Notes: a model not told the origin generated them from the sequence alone. A stretch of 64,000 nucleotides of DNA from Saccharibacillus sp. CPCC 101409 (GCF_030518235.1 NZ_JAULSA010000002.1:248001-312000); one strand, 5' to 3'. Shown: positions 45,987-54,370, numbered from the stretch's first letter. Program-made: numbers and translations.

Positions 45987-48900
45987 ATGCAAAGAGTCGA
46001 TGTCAAAGAAAAAGCGCGTGCGCGCGACCTGCGGGTGCTAAACCGTTGGAACGAAGAAAATACGTTTAAACAATCGATCGAAAACCGCGAAGGCAAACCG
46101 AATTTCGTCTTCTACGAAGGGCCGCCGACCGCGAACGGAGTTCCGCATATCGGGCACGTGCTGGGCCGCGTTATCAAAGACTTCGTGGGCCGCTACCAGA
46201 CGATGAAAGGTTTCCACGTCGTCCGCAAAGCGGGCTGGGATACGCACGGCCTGCCGGTCGAGCTGGGCGTGGAGAAGCAGCTCGGCATCTCGGGCAAGCA
46301 GGATATCGAAGAGTACGGCGTCGAGAAGTTTATCAAAAAGTGCAAAGAAAGCGTCTTTACCTACGAGAAGCAGTGGCGCGACCTGACCGAAGCGATCGGC
46401 TACTGGACCGACCTCGACAATCCGTATATTACACTGGATAACAAATATATCGAGAGCGTCTGGAACCTGCTCGGAACCATCCACGAGAAAGGACTTCTGT
46501 ACCGTGGACACCGCGTCAGCCCGTACTGTCCGTCCTGCCAGACGACGCTCAGCTCGCACGAAGTGGCGCAGGGCTACGAAGACGTCAAAGACCTGAGCGC
46601 GACCGCCAAATTCAAACTGGAAAACGGCGAATTCGTACTGGCCTGGACAACCACGCCGTGGACACTGCCTTCCAATATCGCGCTGGCCGTAAATCCGAAC
46701 ATGACGTACGTGAAAGTGAAGCAGGAAGGCGAAGTGCTGATCCTGGCGAAAAATCTGACGGACGACGTGCTCAAAGGCGAGTATGACGTGCTGTCCGAAC
46801 TGTCCGGTTCCGAACTGGTCGGCCTGAACTACGACGCGCCGTTCCACTACTTTACGCCGGAAAAAGGACATTTCATCGTCGGCGCGGACTTCGTTACGGA
46901 TTCGAGCGGTACCGGCGTCGTGCACATGGCTCCGGCCCACGGCGAAGACGACTATCGCGTCTGCCGCGAGAACGGCATCAGCTTTATCAATCTGGTCGAT
47001 TCGCAGGGACGCTTCGTTGCCGAGGTGACCGACTTCGCGGGACGTTTCGTCAAAGACGGCGAGACCGATATCGAGATCGTGAAATACCTGGCCGAACACG
47101 GACGCCTGTACAGTAAAGAAAAATACGAGCACAGCTATCCGTTCTGCTGGAGATGCCATACGCCGCTGCTGTATTACGCGACGGACAGCTGGTTTATCCA
47201 GACGACGGCGGTCAAAGACAAACTGGTCGAGAACAACAAAGGCGTCAAATGGTACCCGGATCACGTTCGCGATGGCCGCTTCGGCAAATTCCTCGACGAC
47301 CTGATCGACTGGAATATCAGCCGCAACCGCTACTGGGGCACGCCGCTCAACGTCTGGGTGTGCGAAGAAACGGGCAAACAGTATGCGCCGAAAAGTATCG
47401 CCGACCTGCGCGAGCGCGCGGTGGACTTCGTGCCGGAAGATATCGAGCTGCATAAGCCTTACGTGGACGAAATCAAGCTGAAATCGCCGTTCGCCGAAGG
47501 CGCGGTGATGACGCGTACGCCGGAAGTGATCGACGTCTGGTTCGACAGCGGCTCGATGCCTTTTGCCCAGCAGCATTATCCTTTTGAAAACGAAGAAGTC
47601 TTCAAAGCGCAGTATCCGGCCGATATGATCGTCGAAGGGATCGATCAGACGCGCGGCTGGTTCTACAGTCTGCTCGCGGTCTCGACGATGATCACCGGCG
47701 AAGCGCCGTACAAATCGGTTATGGCGACCGGGCACATCCTGGACGAGAACGGCCAAAAAATGTCCAAGTCCAAAGGCAACGTGGTCGATCCGTGGGAAGT
47801 GCTGGAAGAGTACGGCATGGACGCGTTCCGCTGGGTGATGCTGGCCGACAGCGCGCCGTGGAGCACGAAGCGCTTCTCGAAAAGCGTCGTCGGCGAAGCG
47901 AAGTCGAAAGTGGTCGACACGATCGTCAATACGCACGCGTTCCTGACGCTGTACGCCGATATCGACGGATTCGATCCGGCGGAGCATCCGTTCCAAGTGC
48001 CGTCCGGCCGTCTGGACCGCTGGATCCTGTCCCGTCTGCACAGCCTGGTGGCTTCCGCCAACGAAGCGCTGGAAGACAACGACTTCCTGGCCGCGGCCAA
48101 AGGCATCGAAGAATTCGTCGACGGCCTGAGCAACTGGTATATCCGCCGTTCGCGCGACCGGTTCTGGGGCAGCGGCCTGACGGAAGACAAGCTCGACGCG
48201 TACCGCACGCTGACCGAAGCGCTGACGACGCTGGCCCGCCTGATCGCGCCGTTTATGCCGGTGCTGGCCGAAGATCTGTACGGAAATCTGGGCGGAAAAA
48301 CGAGCGTGCATCTGGCGGATTATCCGACGGCCGACGTTTCGCTGATCGACGAAGAGCTGGAACGCGATATGAAAACGTCGCAGCAGATTGTCGAACTTGC
48401 CCGCAACGTGCGCAACGAGAACAGCCTGAAAACGCGCCAGCCGCTGTCTGAGCTCATCGTGTCGATGGACCGCGAGTTCGATCTGGCGGATTACGCCGAG
48501 ATCGTCAAAGACGAGATCAACGTCAAAGAAATCCATATCGAGAGCGGGGACAGCGACTTCGTCGACTACACGCTCAAGCTCAATCTCAAAGTAGCGGGCA
48601 AAAAGTACGGCAAAAACGTCGGCTTCCTGCAAAACCATTTCAAAGGCATGACGCCGGAAGAAACGCGCGCGGTCGTGGACAGCGGTTCATTCAACATCGC
48701 GTCGCCGGAAGGCGAAGAACTTCAAGTGACGAGCGAAGAGCTGCTGATCGAGAAAAAAGCGAAAGAAGGCTTCGCGTCCGCATCCGGTTACGGACTTACG
48801 GTGGCGCTGAATACCGACGTCACGCCGGAACTCGAACAGGAAGGCTGGGTGCGCGAGATCGTGCGGGCGGTGCAGGATACGCGCAAAAAGCTCGACCTGA

Positions 48901-49079
48901 AAGTCGAGCAGCGCGTCAATCTAACGCTCGACGTCGACGCCAAGCTGCAATCCGCGCTGGAAGCTTTCGATTCCGTGCTGCGCGAAAACGTACTGGTCGA
49001 TGAAGTATCGTTCGGCCGGGCGGACGGCATGGAACGCGTCACGCTGAACGGCAAAGAAGTCGGTATCCAGGTCGGCTGA
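45987..49079 (+). CDS. ileS: Isoleucyl-tRNA synthetase, type 2 (eukaryote-like)
   Basis: Charges tRNA-Ile. 1030 residues, the size of IleRS2, while the usual bacterial IleRS1 is about 920. HIGH is at residues 54-57 (GVPHIGHVLGR), KMSKS at 591-595, the editing domain has AWTTTPWTLPSN and GTGVVHMAPAHGEDDY, and WDTHGLPVELGVEK is IleRS2-like. The C-terminus has no cysteine-rich zinc finger, unlike IleRS1. IleRS2 enzymes are typically insensitive to mupirocin. AAAGGAG precedes the ATG. It is controlled by the upstream T-box. Confidence 0.95.
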   Translation: MQRVDVKEKARARDLRVLNRWNEENTFKQSIENREGKPNFVFYEGPPTANGVPHIGHVLGRVIKDFVGRYQTMKGFHVVRKAGWDTHGLPVELGVEKQLGISGKQDIEEYGVEKFIKKCKESVFTYEKQWRDLTEAIGYWTDLDNPYITLDNKYIESVWNLLGTIHEKGLLYRGHRVSPYCPSCQTTLSSHEVAQGYEDVKDLSATAKFKLENGEFVLAWTTTPWTLPSNIALAVNPNMTYVKVKQEGEVLILAKNLTDDVLKGEYDVLSELSGSELVGLNYDAPFHYFTPEKGHFIVGADFVTDSSGTGVVHMAPAHGEDDYRVCRENGISFINLVDSQGRFVAEVTDFAGRFVKDGETDIEIVKYLAEHGRLYSKEKYEHSYPFCWRCHTPLLYYATDSWFIQTTAVKDKLVENNKGVKWYPDHVRDGRFGKFLDDLIDWNISRNRYWGTPLNVWVCEETGKQYAPKSIADLRERAVDFVPEDIELHKPYVDEIKLKSPFAEGAVMTRTPEVIDVWFDSGSMPFAQQHYPFENEEVFKAQYPADMIVEGIDQTRGWFYSLLAVSTMITGEAPYKSVMATGHILDENGQKMSKSKGNVVDPWEVLEEYGMDAFRWVMLADSAPWSTKRFSKSVVGEAKSKVVDTIVNTHAFLTLYADIDGFDPAEHPFQVPSGRLDRWILSRLHSLVASANEALEDNDFLAAAKGIEEFVDGLSNWYIRRSRDRFWGSGLTEDKLDAYRTLTEALTTLARLIAPFMPVLAEDLYGNLGGKTSVHLADYPTADVSLIDEELERDMKTSQQIVELARNVRNENSLKTRQPLSELIVSMDREFDLADYAEIVKDEINVKEIHIESGDSDFVDYTLKLNLKVAGKKYGKNVGFLQNHFKGMTPEETRAVVDSGSFNIASPEGEELQVTSEELLIEKKAKEGFASASGYGLTVALNTDVTPELEQEGWVREIVRAVQDTRKKLDLKVEQRVNLTLDVDAKLQSALEAFDSVLRENVLVDEVSFGRADGMERVTLNGKEVGIQVG

Positions 49080-49124
49080 TTTCGGCCCGTCCGACAAATA
49101 AGCCGCTATAAAAAGCAAACGTTT

Positions 49125-49167
49125 AACGAAACAGCGTCCGGTCGGCGATACCGGGCGCTGTTCGTTT
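49125..49167 (+). terminator. Terminator-like hairpin after ileS
   Basis: AACGAAaCAGCG..CCGG pairs with CCGG..CGCTGTTCGTT (about 49125-49141 with 49151-49167). The T-run is broken (TTCGTTTG), so it may be inefficient. Confidence 0.6.
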
Positions 49168-49251
49168 GTGGCGCGGCGTCGCGCCGTGGAATTTGGGGAG
49201 AGACGGCGGATCGAGCGCCTGCCCGGGCGATAGACGCTTTCTCGGACGCTG

Positions 49252-49260
49252 TGCTACAAT
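49252..49260 (+). promoter_or_regulatory. Extended -10 promoter of lspA
   Basis: TGC plus TACAAT (49255-49260), about 80 bp before lspA; a weak -35 (TAGACG) lies 18 bp upstream. Confidence 0.55.
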
Positions 49261-49342
49261 AGACGGGCCGGAAGGAAGGCTTTGCCTGTCTGCCGGAACC
49301 AACTTGAAGGTATATTAAAGAGGTATGAGGTGACGGATTAAC

Positions 49343-49855
49343 GTGATTTATTATGTAATCGCGCTTGTGGCTTTTCTGGTCGACCAGGGAACGAAGTATC
49401 TCGTGGCTACGCGTATGGAGCTTCGGGAAGAAATTCCGATTATCGGCAATTTCTTTGTCCTGACTTCGCATCGGAACAAAGGCGCGGCATTCGGCATTTT
49501 ACAGGAAAAGCAGTGGTTCTTTATCGTGATTACGCTGGTGGTGGTCGCCGGGATCGTCTGGTACCTCCAGCGCGTCAAAAACGCAAAAGGCTCGGCGCGC
49601 CTGCTGCCCGTCGCACTCAGCCTGGTGCTCGGCGGCGCGCTCGGCAACTTCCTGGACCGGATTCGCATGGGGGAAGTCGTCGACTTTTTCCTGTTTAACT
49701 TCGGCAGCTACAGCTTCCCGATCTTCAACGTGGCGGATTCCTGCATCGTGGTCGGCGTGGCGCTGATTATCCTGGACACGCTGCTCGATACGCGGCGCCC
49801 GGACGAACCGAAGAACGAGCAGCCGCTCGAACGGCGCGCGGAGGATCAGGTATGA
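49343..49855 (+). CDS. lspA: Lipoprotein signal peptidase (signal peptidase II)
   Basis: Membrane aspartyl protease that cleaves lipoprotein signal peptides before the lipidated cysteine, for example that of OppA. 170 residues, four helices. Catalytic Asp residues lie in LGNFLDRIRMGEVVDFFLFN and IFNVADSCIVVGVAL; the N-terminus has VDQGTKYLV. GTG start with GAGGTG 10 nt upstream. Overlaps rluD by 4 bp (ATGA). Confidence 0.95.
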   Translation: MIYYVIALVAFLVDQGTKYLVATRMELREEIPIIGNFFVLTSHRNKGAAFGILQEKQWFFIVITLVVVAGIVWYLQRVKNAKGSARLLPVALSLVLGGALGNFLDRIRMGEVVDFFLFNFGSYSFPIFNVADSCIVVGVALIILDTLLDTRRPDEPKNEQPLERRAEDQV

Positions 49856-50868
49856 ACGAAAGCTCCAACGAGAACGGCCCGAACGAAACCAACTTCAACA
49901 AGACGGGACTTAACGAAATGGAAATGAACCCCAACGAAGAAACCTCGGCGGACGAGGAAGTCCTTCAGTGGACCGTCGCACCCGAGTATAAAAAGCAGCG
50001 CATCGACAAATACGTTACCGAAGCGATGGAAGAAGACGTGTCCCGTTCCCAGGTCCAATTGTGGATCGAGCAGGGCCATGTCACCGTAAACGGCCGCGCC
50101 GTCAAAGCCAATTACAAAGTGGCCGAACACGAAACAGTCGAAGTTCGCGTGCCTCCGGCCGCTTCCGTCGATATCGTCCCGGAAGATATTCCGCTCGATA
50201 TCGTCTACGAAGACGCCGATGTGATCGTCGTGAACAAACGGCGCGGCATGGTCGTCCATCCCGCAGCCGGCCATTCGTCCGGCACCCTGGTCAACGCGCT
50301 GATGTTCCACTGCAAAGACCTGTCCGGCATCAACGGCGAACTGCGCCCCGGCATCGTGCACCGCATCGACAAAGACACCAGCGGCCTCCTGATGGCCGCC
50401 AAGAACGATAAAGCGCATGCTTCGCTGGCCGCGCAGCTCAAAGAACACTCCGTGAGCCGCGTATACACCGCGCTCGCCCACGGCAATATCTCGCACGATC
50501 ACGGCACCGTAGAAGCCAACGTCGCCCGCGATCCTCACGACCGCAAGATGTTTACCACCGTGTCTTCCGGCGGCAAACACGCCGTGACGCACTTCAACGT
50601 CTCGGAACGCTTCGGCGATTATACCCTGCTCGAACTGAAGCTCGAAACCGGCCGTACGCATCAAATCCGCGTACATATGAAATTCATCGGCCACCCTCTG
50701 GTCGGCGACCCCGTCTACGGCCGCACCGGCGGCATCAAGATGCAGGGCCAGGCCCTGCACGCCGCTTCGCTCGGATTCACCCATCCGACGACCGGAGAGC
50801 GGCTGGAATTTACAGCTCCGCTGCCGGAAGATATGGAAGATCTTCTGGTTCACCTGCGCAGCCGTTAA
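49852..50868 (+). CDS. RluD/RluA-family pseudouridine synthase
   Basis: Probably 23S rRNA pseudouridine synthase of the RluD type (ylyB in B. subtilis). 338 residues: an S4 domain (QRIDKYVTEAMEEDVSRSQV, about 48-67) and a catalytic domain with the active-site block RPGIVHRIDKDTSGLLMAAK (catalytic Asp) and LKLETGRTHQIRVHMKFIGH. The first 40 residues are an Asn/Glu-rich extension (NESSNENGPNETNFNK and on) not normal for the family; a later in-frame ATG at 49918 would remove half of it, but the ATGA overlap with lspA favours the first start. Confidence 0.93.
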   Translation: MNESSNENGPNETNFNKTGLNEMEMNPNEETSADEEVLQWTVAPEYKKQRIDKYVTEAMEEDVSRSQVQLWIEQGHVTVNGRAVKANYKVAEHETVEVRVPPAASVDIVPEDIPLDIVYEDADVIVVNKRRGMVVHPAAGHSSGTLVNALMFHCKDLSGINGELRPGIVHRIDKDTSGLLMAAKNDKAHASLAAQLKEHSVSRVYTALAHGNISHDHGTVEANVARDPHDRKMFTTVSSGGKHAVTHFNVSERFGDYTLLELKLETGRTHQIRVHMKFIGHPLVGDPVYGRTGGIKMQGQALHAASLGFTHPTTGERLEFTAPLPEDMEDLLVHLRSR

Positions 50869-50900
50869 AGGAACCAGGATTTCGGCGGAGATGAATCCGT

Positions 50901-51125
50901 GACCCGAAGCCCGTATCCCTTAAGGTCTCGGCGAACCGCAAAGCGAAGCCCATGTCCCTAAGGTCTTGATCTTGACCTAAGCTCTCGGCGACCCGCGAAG
51001 CGAAGCCCATGTCCCTAAGCTCTTGCTCTTGACCTAAGGTCTTGGCGACCCGCGAAGCGAAGCCCATATCCCTAAGGTCTTGCTCTTGACCTAAGATTCT
51101 GGCGAACCGCAAAGCGAAGCCCATC
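50901..51125. repeat. Tandem array with a 57-bp unit
   Basis: Three full units with exact period 57 (the word CCCTAAG begins at 50956, 51013 and 51070) and a partial, shortened unit on the left. Units share GCGAAGCCCAT, CCCTAAG, CTTGACCTAAG and GGCGAACCGC or GGCGACCCGC and differ at about one base in eight. The period is a multiple of three, and the minus strand is open through the array with a 19-residue period. There are no unique spacers, so it is not CRISPR. Confidence 0.8.
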
Positions 51126-51131
51126 TTTTCA

Positions 51132-51203
51132 TCGTTCGCCGCCCGGAAGGCGAACGACAAGCACGAAGTGCTCAGGCAGCCCGCTCCTTGCAAAGGGAGC
51201 GGG
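51132..51203. other. Cluster of three hairpins
   Basis: TCGTTCGCC/GGCGAACGA (51132-51140 with 51149-51157), AGCAC/GTGCT (51160-51164 with 51168-51172) and CCCGCTCC/GGAGCGGG (51180-51187 with 51196-51203) in direct succession, after the tandem array. Their T-runs are absent; function unknown. Confidence 0.6.
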
Positions 51204-51228
51204 CGCCTTCCCGTTCCACCCCCGCGCA

Positions 51229-51364
51229 GACGGAGCGGAGGGGCGGAGGGAGCCGAAGGGTCGCCTTTAAAACCCGGTTTTCTTCAGACAGCGTGTCTTA
51301 GTCCAATCAGAAGAAATACCGGGTTTTAACAGCGATCCCGCAGGCCCTTCCGCCCCGAAGCGTC
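51229..51364 (+). repeat. Palindromic element copy 1 (136 bp, covarying with copy 2)
   Basis: Outer stem GGGGCGGAGGG (51240-51250) with CCCTTCCGCCCC (51345-51356, one bulge), TCGC/GCGA (51261-51264 with 51332-51335), inner stem AAAACCCGG/CCGGGTTTT (51269-51277 with 51319-51327) topped by TTCTTC/GAAGAA, and a loop with TGTCTTAGTCCAATC (51294-51308). It shares its first 14 bp and its loop with the element at 58039-58184. It ends 107 bp before the aminotransferase gene. It contains no coding frame I would trust. Confidence 0.85.
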
Positions 51365-51471
51365 ACCCTGCGCAAAAACACCAAATTTTCCGCCACATAA
51401 TCCATGTACCCGCCCGCCCTTTATACGGCATCATGGAAACTAGACCACACTGCCCAAGGAGCTGAACATAA

Positions 51472-52725
51472 ATGAGCATCGAACACTATCAAAACACCTT
51501 CGTCCAGCAGGGTTTCGCGGATCGCATCGGCGGCGCGAACTACGGCAAGGACACCAACATCTATAAATTCGAAAAAATCAAACGAGCCAAAGCGGCCGCC
51601 AGACAAGCGTTCCCGGACGTCGAACTAATCGACATGGGCGTCGGCGAACCGGACGAAATGGCGGATGCGGGCATCGTGGCGAAACTCGCCGAAGAAGCGG
51701 CCAAGCCGGAGAACCGCGGTTACGCCGACAACGGCATCCCGGTCTTCAAAGAAGCGGCGGCCAAATACCTGGCGGAAGTATTCAAAGTCGAAGGCATCGA
51801 CCCGAATACCGAAATCGTGCACTCCATCGGCTCCAAGCCGGCGCTGGCGATGCTGCCTTCCGTCTTCATCAACCCGGGCGACGTTTCGATCCTGACCGTT
51901 CCGGGCTATCCGGTCCTGGGCACGCACACGAAGTATGTGGGCGGCGAAGTGTACAACGTGCAGCTGACCAAAGAAAACGACTTCCTGCCGGTTCTGGACG
52001 CTATTCCGGCCGATATCGCAAAGCGCGCCAAGCTGTTGTACCTGAACTACCCGAACAACCCGACCGGCGCGAGCGCGACTCCGGAATTTTTCGCCAAAGT
52101 CGTCGAGTGGGCCAAAGCCAACGAAGTCGTCGTGGTGCACGACGCTCCGTACGCCGCGCTGACTTACGACGGTTTGAAGCCGCTCAGCTTCCTGAGCACG
52201 CCGGGCGCCAAAGACGTGGGCATCGAGCTGCACTCGCTGTCCAAGTCGTATAACATGACCGGCTGGAGAATCGGTTTCGTCGCCGGCAACCCGCTGATCG
52301 TCAAAGCGTTCAGCGACGTGAAGGACAACAACGATTCCGGCCAGTTTATCGCGATCCAGAAAGCGGCCGCTTACGGCCTGTCCAATCCGCAAATTACGGA
52401 AAAAATCGCCGGGAAATATTCGCGCCGCCACGATATGCTCGTAGCCGCGCTGAACGAACTGGGCTTTACCGCCGAGAAGCCGAAAGGCTCGTTCTTCCTG
52501 TACGTGCAGGCGCCCAAAGGCATCAAAGGCGGCGAAAGCTTCGGCAGCGGCGAAGCGTTCTCGCAGTTTCTGATTCGCGAGAAGCTGATCTCCACCGTGC
52601 CGTGGGACGACGCCGGTTCGTTCGTACGCTTCTCCGTTACGTTCGAAGCCGCCGGCGAAGACGAAGAAAAACGCGTGATCGAAGAAATCAAACGCCGCCT
52701 GAGCGACGTGGAATTCGAGTTTTAA
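51472..52725 (+). CDS. LL-diaminopimelate aminotransferase-like (class I PLP aminotransferase)
   Basis: 417 residues, fold type I aminotransferase. Visible are GGANYGKDTNIYKFEKIKRA at the N-terminus, the PLP ring-stacking region GYADNGIPVFKEAAAKYL, LYLNYPNNPTGASAT, VVHDAPYAALTYDG and the Schiff-base lysine in HSLSKSYNMTGWRIGFVAGN. The length and the N-terminal block fit the DapL-type enzymes, which make LL-diaminopimelate in one step; another class I aminotransferase (PatA-like) is possible. It would connect to the meso-DAP wall shown by murE. It lies between the palindromic element and a strong terminator, inserted between rluD and pyrR relative to B. subtilis. Confidence 0.75.
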   Translation: MSIEHYQNTFVQQGFADRIGGANYGKDTNIYKFEKIKRAKAAARQAFPDVELIDMGVGEPDEMADAGIVAKLAEEAAKPENRGYADNGIPVFKEAAAKYLAEVFKVEGIDPNTEIVHSIGSKPALAMLPSVFINPGDVSILTVPGYPVLGTHTKYVGGEVYNVQLTKENDFLPVLDAIPADIAKRAKLLYLNYPNNPTGASATPEFFAKVVEWAKANEVVVVHDAPYAALTYDGLKPLSFLSTPGAKDVGIELHSLSKSYNMTGWRIGFVAGNPLIVKAFSDVKDNNDSGQFIAIQKAAAYGLSNPQITEKIAGKYSRRHDMLVAALNELGFTAEKPKGSFFLYVQAPKGIKGGESFGSGEAFSQFLIREKLISTVPWDDAGSFVRFSVTFEAAGEDEEKRVIEEIKRRLSDVEFEF

Positions 52726-52783
52726 TCGGAAAAAATCGAAAAGTTCAAGATACGCGGGAGAACCGTTTGCGTAATCTCAAGCG

Positions 52784-52831
52784 AAAGAGCCGTCCCGGAC
52801 ATCGACAAGATGCCCGGGACGGCTCTTTTTT
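52784..52831 (+). terminator. Terminator after the aminotransferase gene
   Basis: 15-bp stem AAAGAGCCGTCCCGG/CCGGGACGGCTCTTT (52784-52798 with about 52814-52828) and T-run to 52831. It lies between convergent genes and could also act weakly on the minus strand. Confidence 0.9.
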
Positions 52832-52858
52832 GGCGTTTATGCAAATCGACCGCATTCA

Positions 52859-54370
52859 TTATTTCATCGTGATCTCGACCTTATCTTCCGCTTTTACCCA
52901 CGTTACTTTGGCTCCGAGGTTTTCGCTGATCAGGCGCAGCGGCAGATAGGTTACGCCGCTGATTGCGAACGCCGGCTGTTCCAGCTTGACCGCTTTGCCG
53001 TTAACGCTCGCGGTGCCCTTATTCGTATCGATCACGATCGAAGTCGTTTTTCCGTTTTCCGCGCGGCTGACCGTCACTTTTTTGCTGGATGAATCGAACG
53101 TAACGGCAGCTCCGAGTTTTTCGAATACGGAACGCAGCGGAACGAAACTTTGATTGCCGCGCGTCACCACGCCGCCGCTCAGTTCCAGGTCTTCGCCATT
53201 GAGTGTGACGTAGACCGCGGGCTGGACCGGAACGGCTTTTTCGTAGCTGAACTCGAAATCGCCGTAACCCAGATCGCCGTTTTTGTTGATGCCCCAGCCG
53301 AGCAGGCTGCCGTCTTTTTTCTGCATAATGATGTGGCGTCCGCCGTCTTCTACGCGCTGAATACCGGCTGCAATCGTTTTGAACGAAGCGCCGGCCGACA
53401 GCTTTTGTACATCGGTCGACGTTTGGTACACGCCGCCGTCGTGGGTAAACGCGACCAGCCGGCGGTCGATCAAGTACGCGGATTTAACGTTCTTGACGCC
53501 CGTCAAACGGAACGCGGCGCCCTGGTCGTTTGTCGTCGCGCTGTCCGAAAATCCGGTAAGCGTCGAGCCTTTGAACCAGAGGCTCCCGCTTCCGTCGATC
53601 GCAAGAACGGTATTATCGTATCCGCCGCCGTTTATTGAACGGATCCCGGACAACCCTTTGATCTGCGCGGCCGAAGGAACGGAGACGGGAAGGGATTTAT
53701 CGTAGCTCGTCGGCAGCGCCCAAACGGTCCCGTCTTTTTTCAGTGCGGCGTTTTCGCTGATTGCCGTGACCCCGCTCAAATTCGGAATCGGTTTGAATCC
53801 GGCCAGCTCGTCGGTATCGCGCCAGACCGTTCCGTCTTTTTTGAGCAGCAGCCAATGGTCTTTGGATGTGCCCGATGAGTATTCTACATAAGGCGAGGCG
53901 TCGGCGGCGTTATCGATCCCCTCGATAGGCACAAACTTGGTGTAGTCGGGGAAGCGGTCTTCGGAATCGAGCAGGTCGGTCACGAATGCCCGGCCGTTTT
54001 TCGCGATCGCGACCGCTTCTCCATAGTAACGGAAATGATCGACGTCGCGCAGACCGCTGACCGTTTCGTAAGAAGGCTTTGTCGTTCGCGTACCCGGTGT
54101 CAGAAACAGCAGAGTTCCGTCCGCGTTCTCCAGATAATAATCCGTTCCGTCGTTGGCGAAGACTTTTCGGATATTTTGGGCGTTCGCCAGCCGGGTCGGC
54201 ACCGGAGAAGGTCTGCCCCAACTCCAGTAGGTTCCATCGGTTTTGACGATTGAATTTGCCGTAAAGTCTTTGATGTTCTTCTCCGCGGCGGAAGCCGGAG
54301 GCGGCGAAGCGGCGGAGAATCCCAAAGCTGCGGCCAGTCCGATGACAAGAGTGCGCTTTTTTGCATTCAT
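52859..54370 (-). CDS. Secreted RCC1-like protein with C-terminal copper amine oxidase stalk domain
   Basis: 503 residues. Signal peptide TLVIGLAAALGFSAAS ending about ASAAEK. Residues about 40-360 are a beta-propeller-like run of short repeats with DGT, W and G at spaced positions (VKTDGTYWSWG, LLLKKDGTVWRD, ALKKDGTVWALP, AIDGSGSLWFKG, MQKKDGSLLGWGINKNGDLG), like RCC1 repeats. The last 110 residues are a copper amine oxidase N-terminal (stalk) domain, which is common in Paenibacillaceae surface proteins: NQSFVPLRSVFEKLGAAVTF and GVTYLPLRLISENLGAKVTW. GAGGAGG upstream on the minus strand sets the start. Function unknown; extracellular binding is likely. An AT-rich block with TATAAT on the minus strand (54498-54503) could be its promoter. 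Confidence 0.85.
   Translation of the reverse strand: MNAKKRTLVIGLAAALGFSAASPPPASAAEKNIKDFTANSIVKTDGTYWSWGRPSPVPTRLANAQNIRKVFANDGTDYYLENADGTLLFLTPGTRTTKPSYETVSGLRDVDHFRYYGEAVAIAKNGRAFVTDLLDSEDRFPDYTKFVPIEGIDNAADASPYVEYSSGTSKDHWLLLKKDGTVWRDTDELAGFKPIPNLSGVTAISENAALKKDGTVWALPTSYDKSLPVSVPSAAQIKGLSGIRSINGGGYDNTVLAIDGSGSLWFKGSTLTGFSDSATTNDQGAAFRLTGVKNVKSAYLIDRRLVAFTHDGGVYQTSTDVQKLSAGASFKTIAAGIQRVEDGGRHIIMQKKDGSLLGWGINKNGDLGYGDFEFSYEKAVPVQPAVYVTLNGEDLELSGGVVTRGNQSFVPLRSVFEKLGAAVTFDSSSKKVTVSRAENGKTTSIVIDTNKGTASVNGKAVKLEQPAFAISGVTYLPLRLISENLGAKVTWVKAEDKVEITMK

Noticed and set aside
46038-48638. Long minus-strand open frame opposite ileS
   Set aside because: Antisense of a well-supported gene; composition is the usual antisense type and no ribosome site or domain is visible.
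50901-51125. CRISPR array
   Set aside because: Units adjoin each other and spacers are not unique; no cas genes are nearby.
50810-51193. Minus-strand open frame across the 57-bp tandem array
   Set aside because: Attractive because of its 19-residue repeat, but it overlaps the rluD end, has no clear ribosome site and ends in hairpins; kept as a finding, not as a gene.
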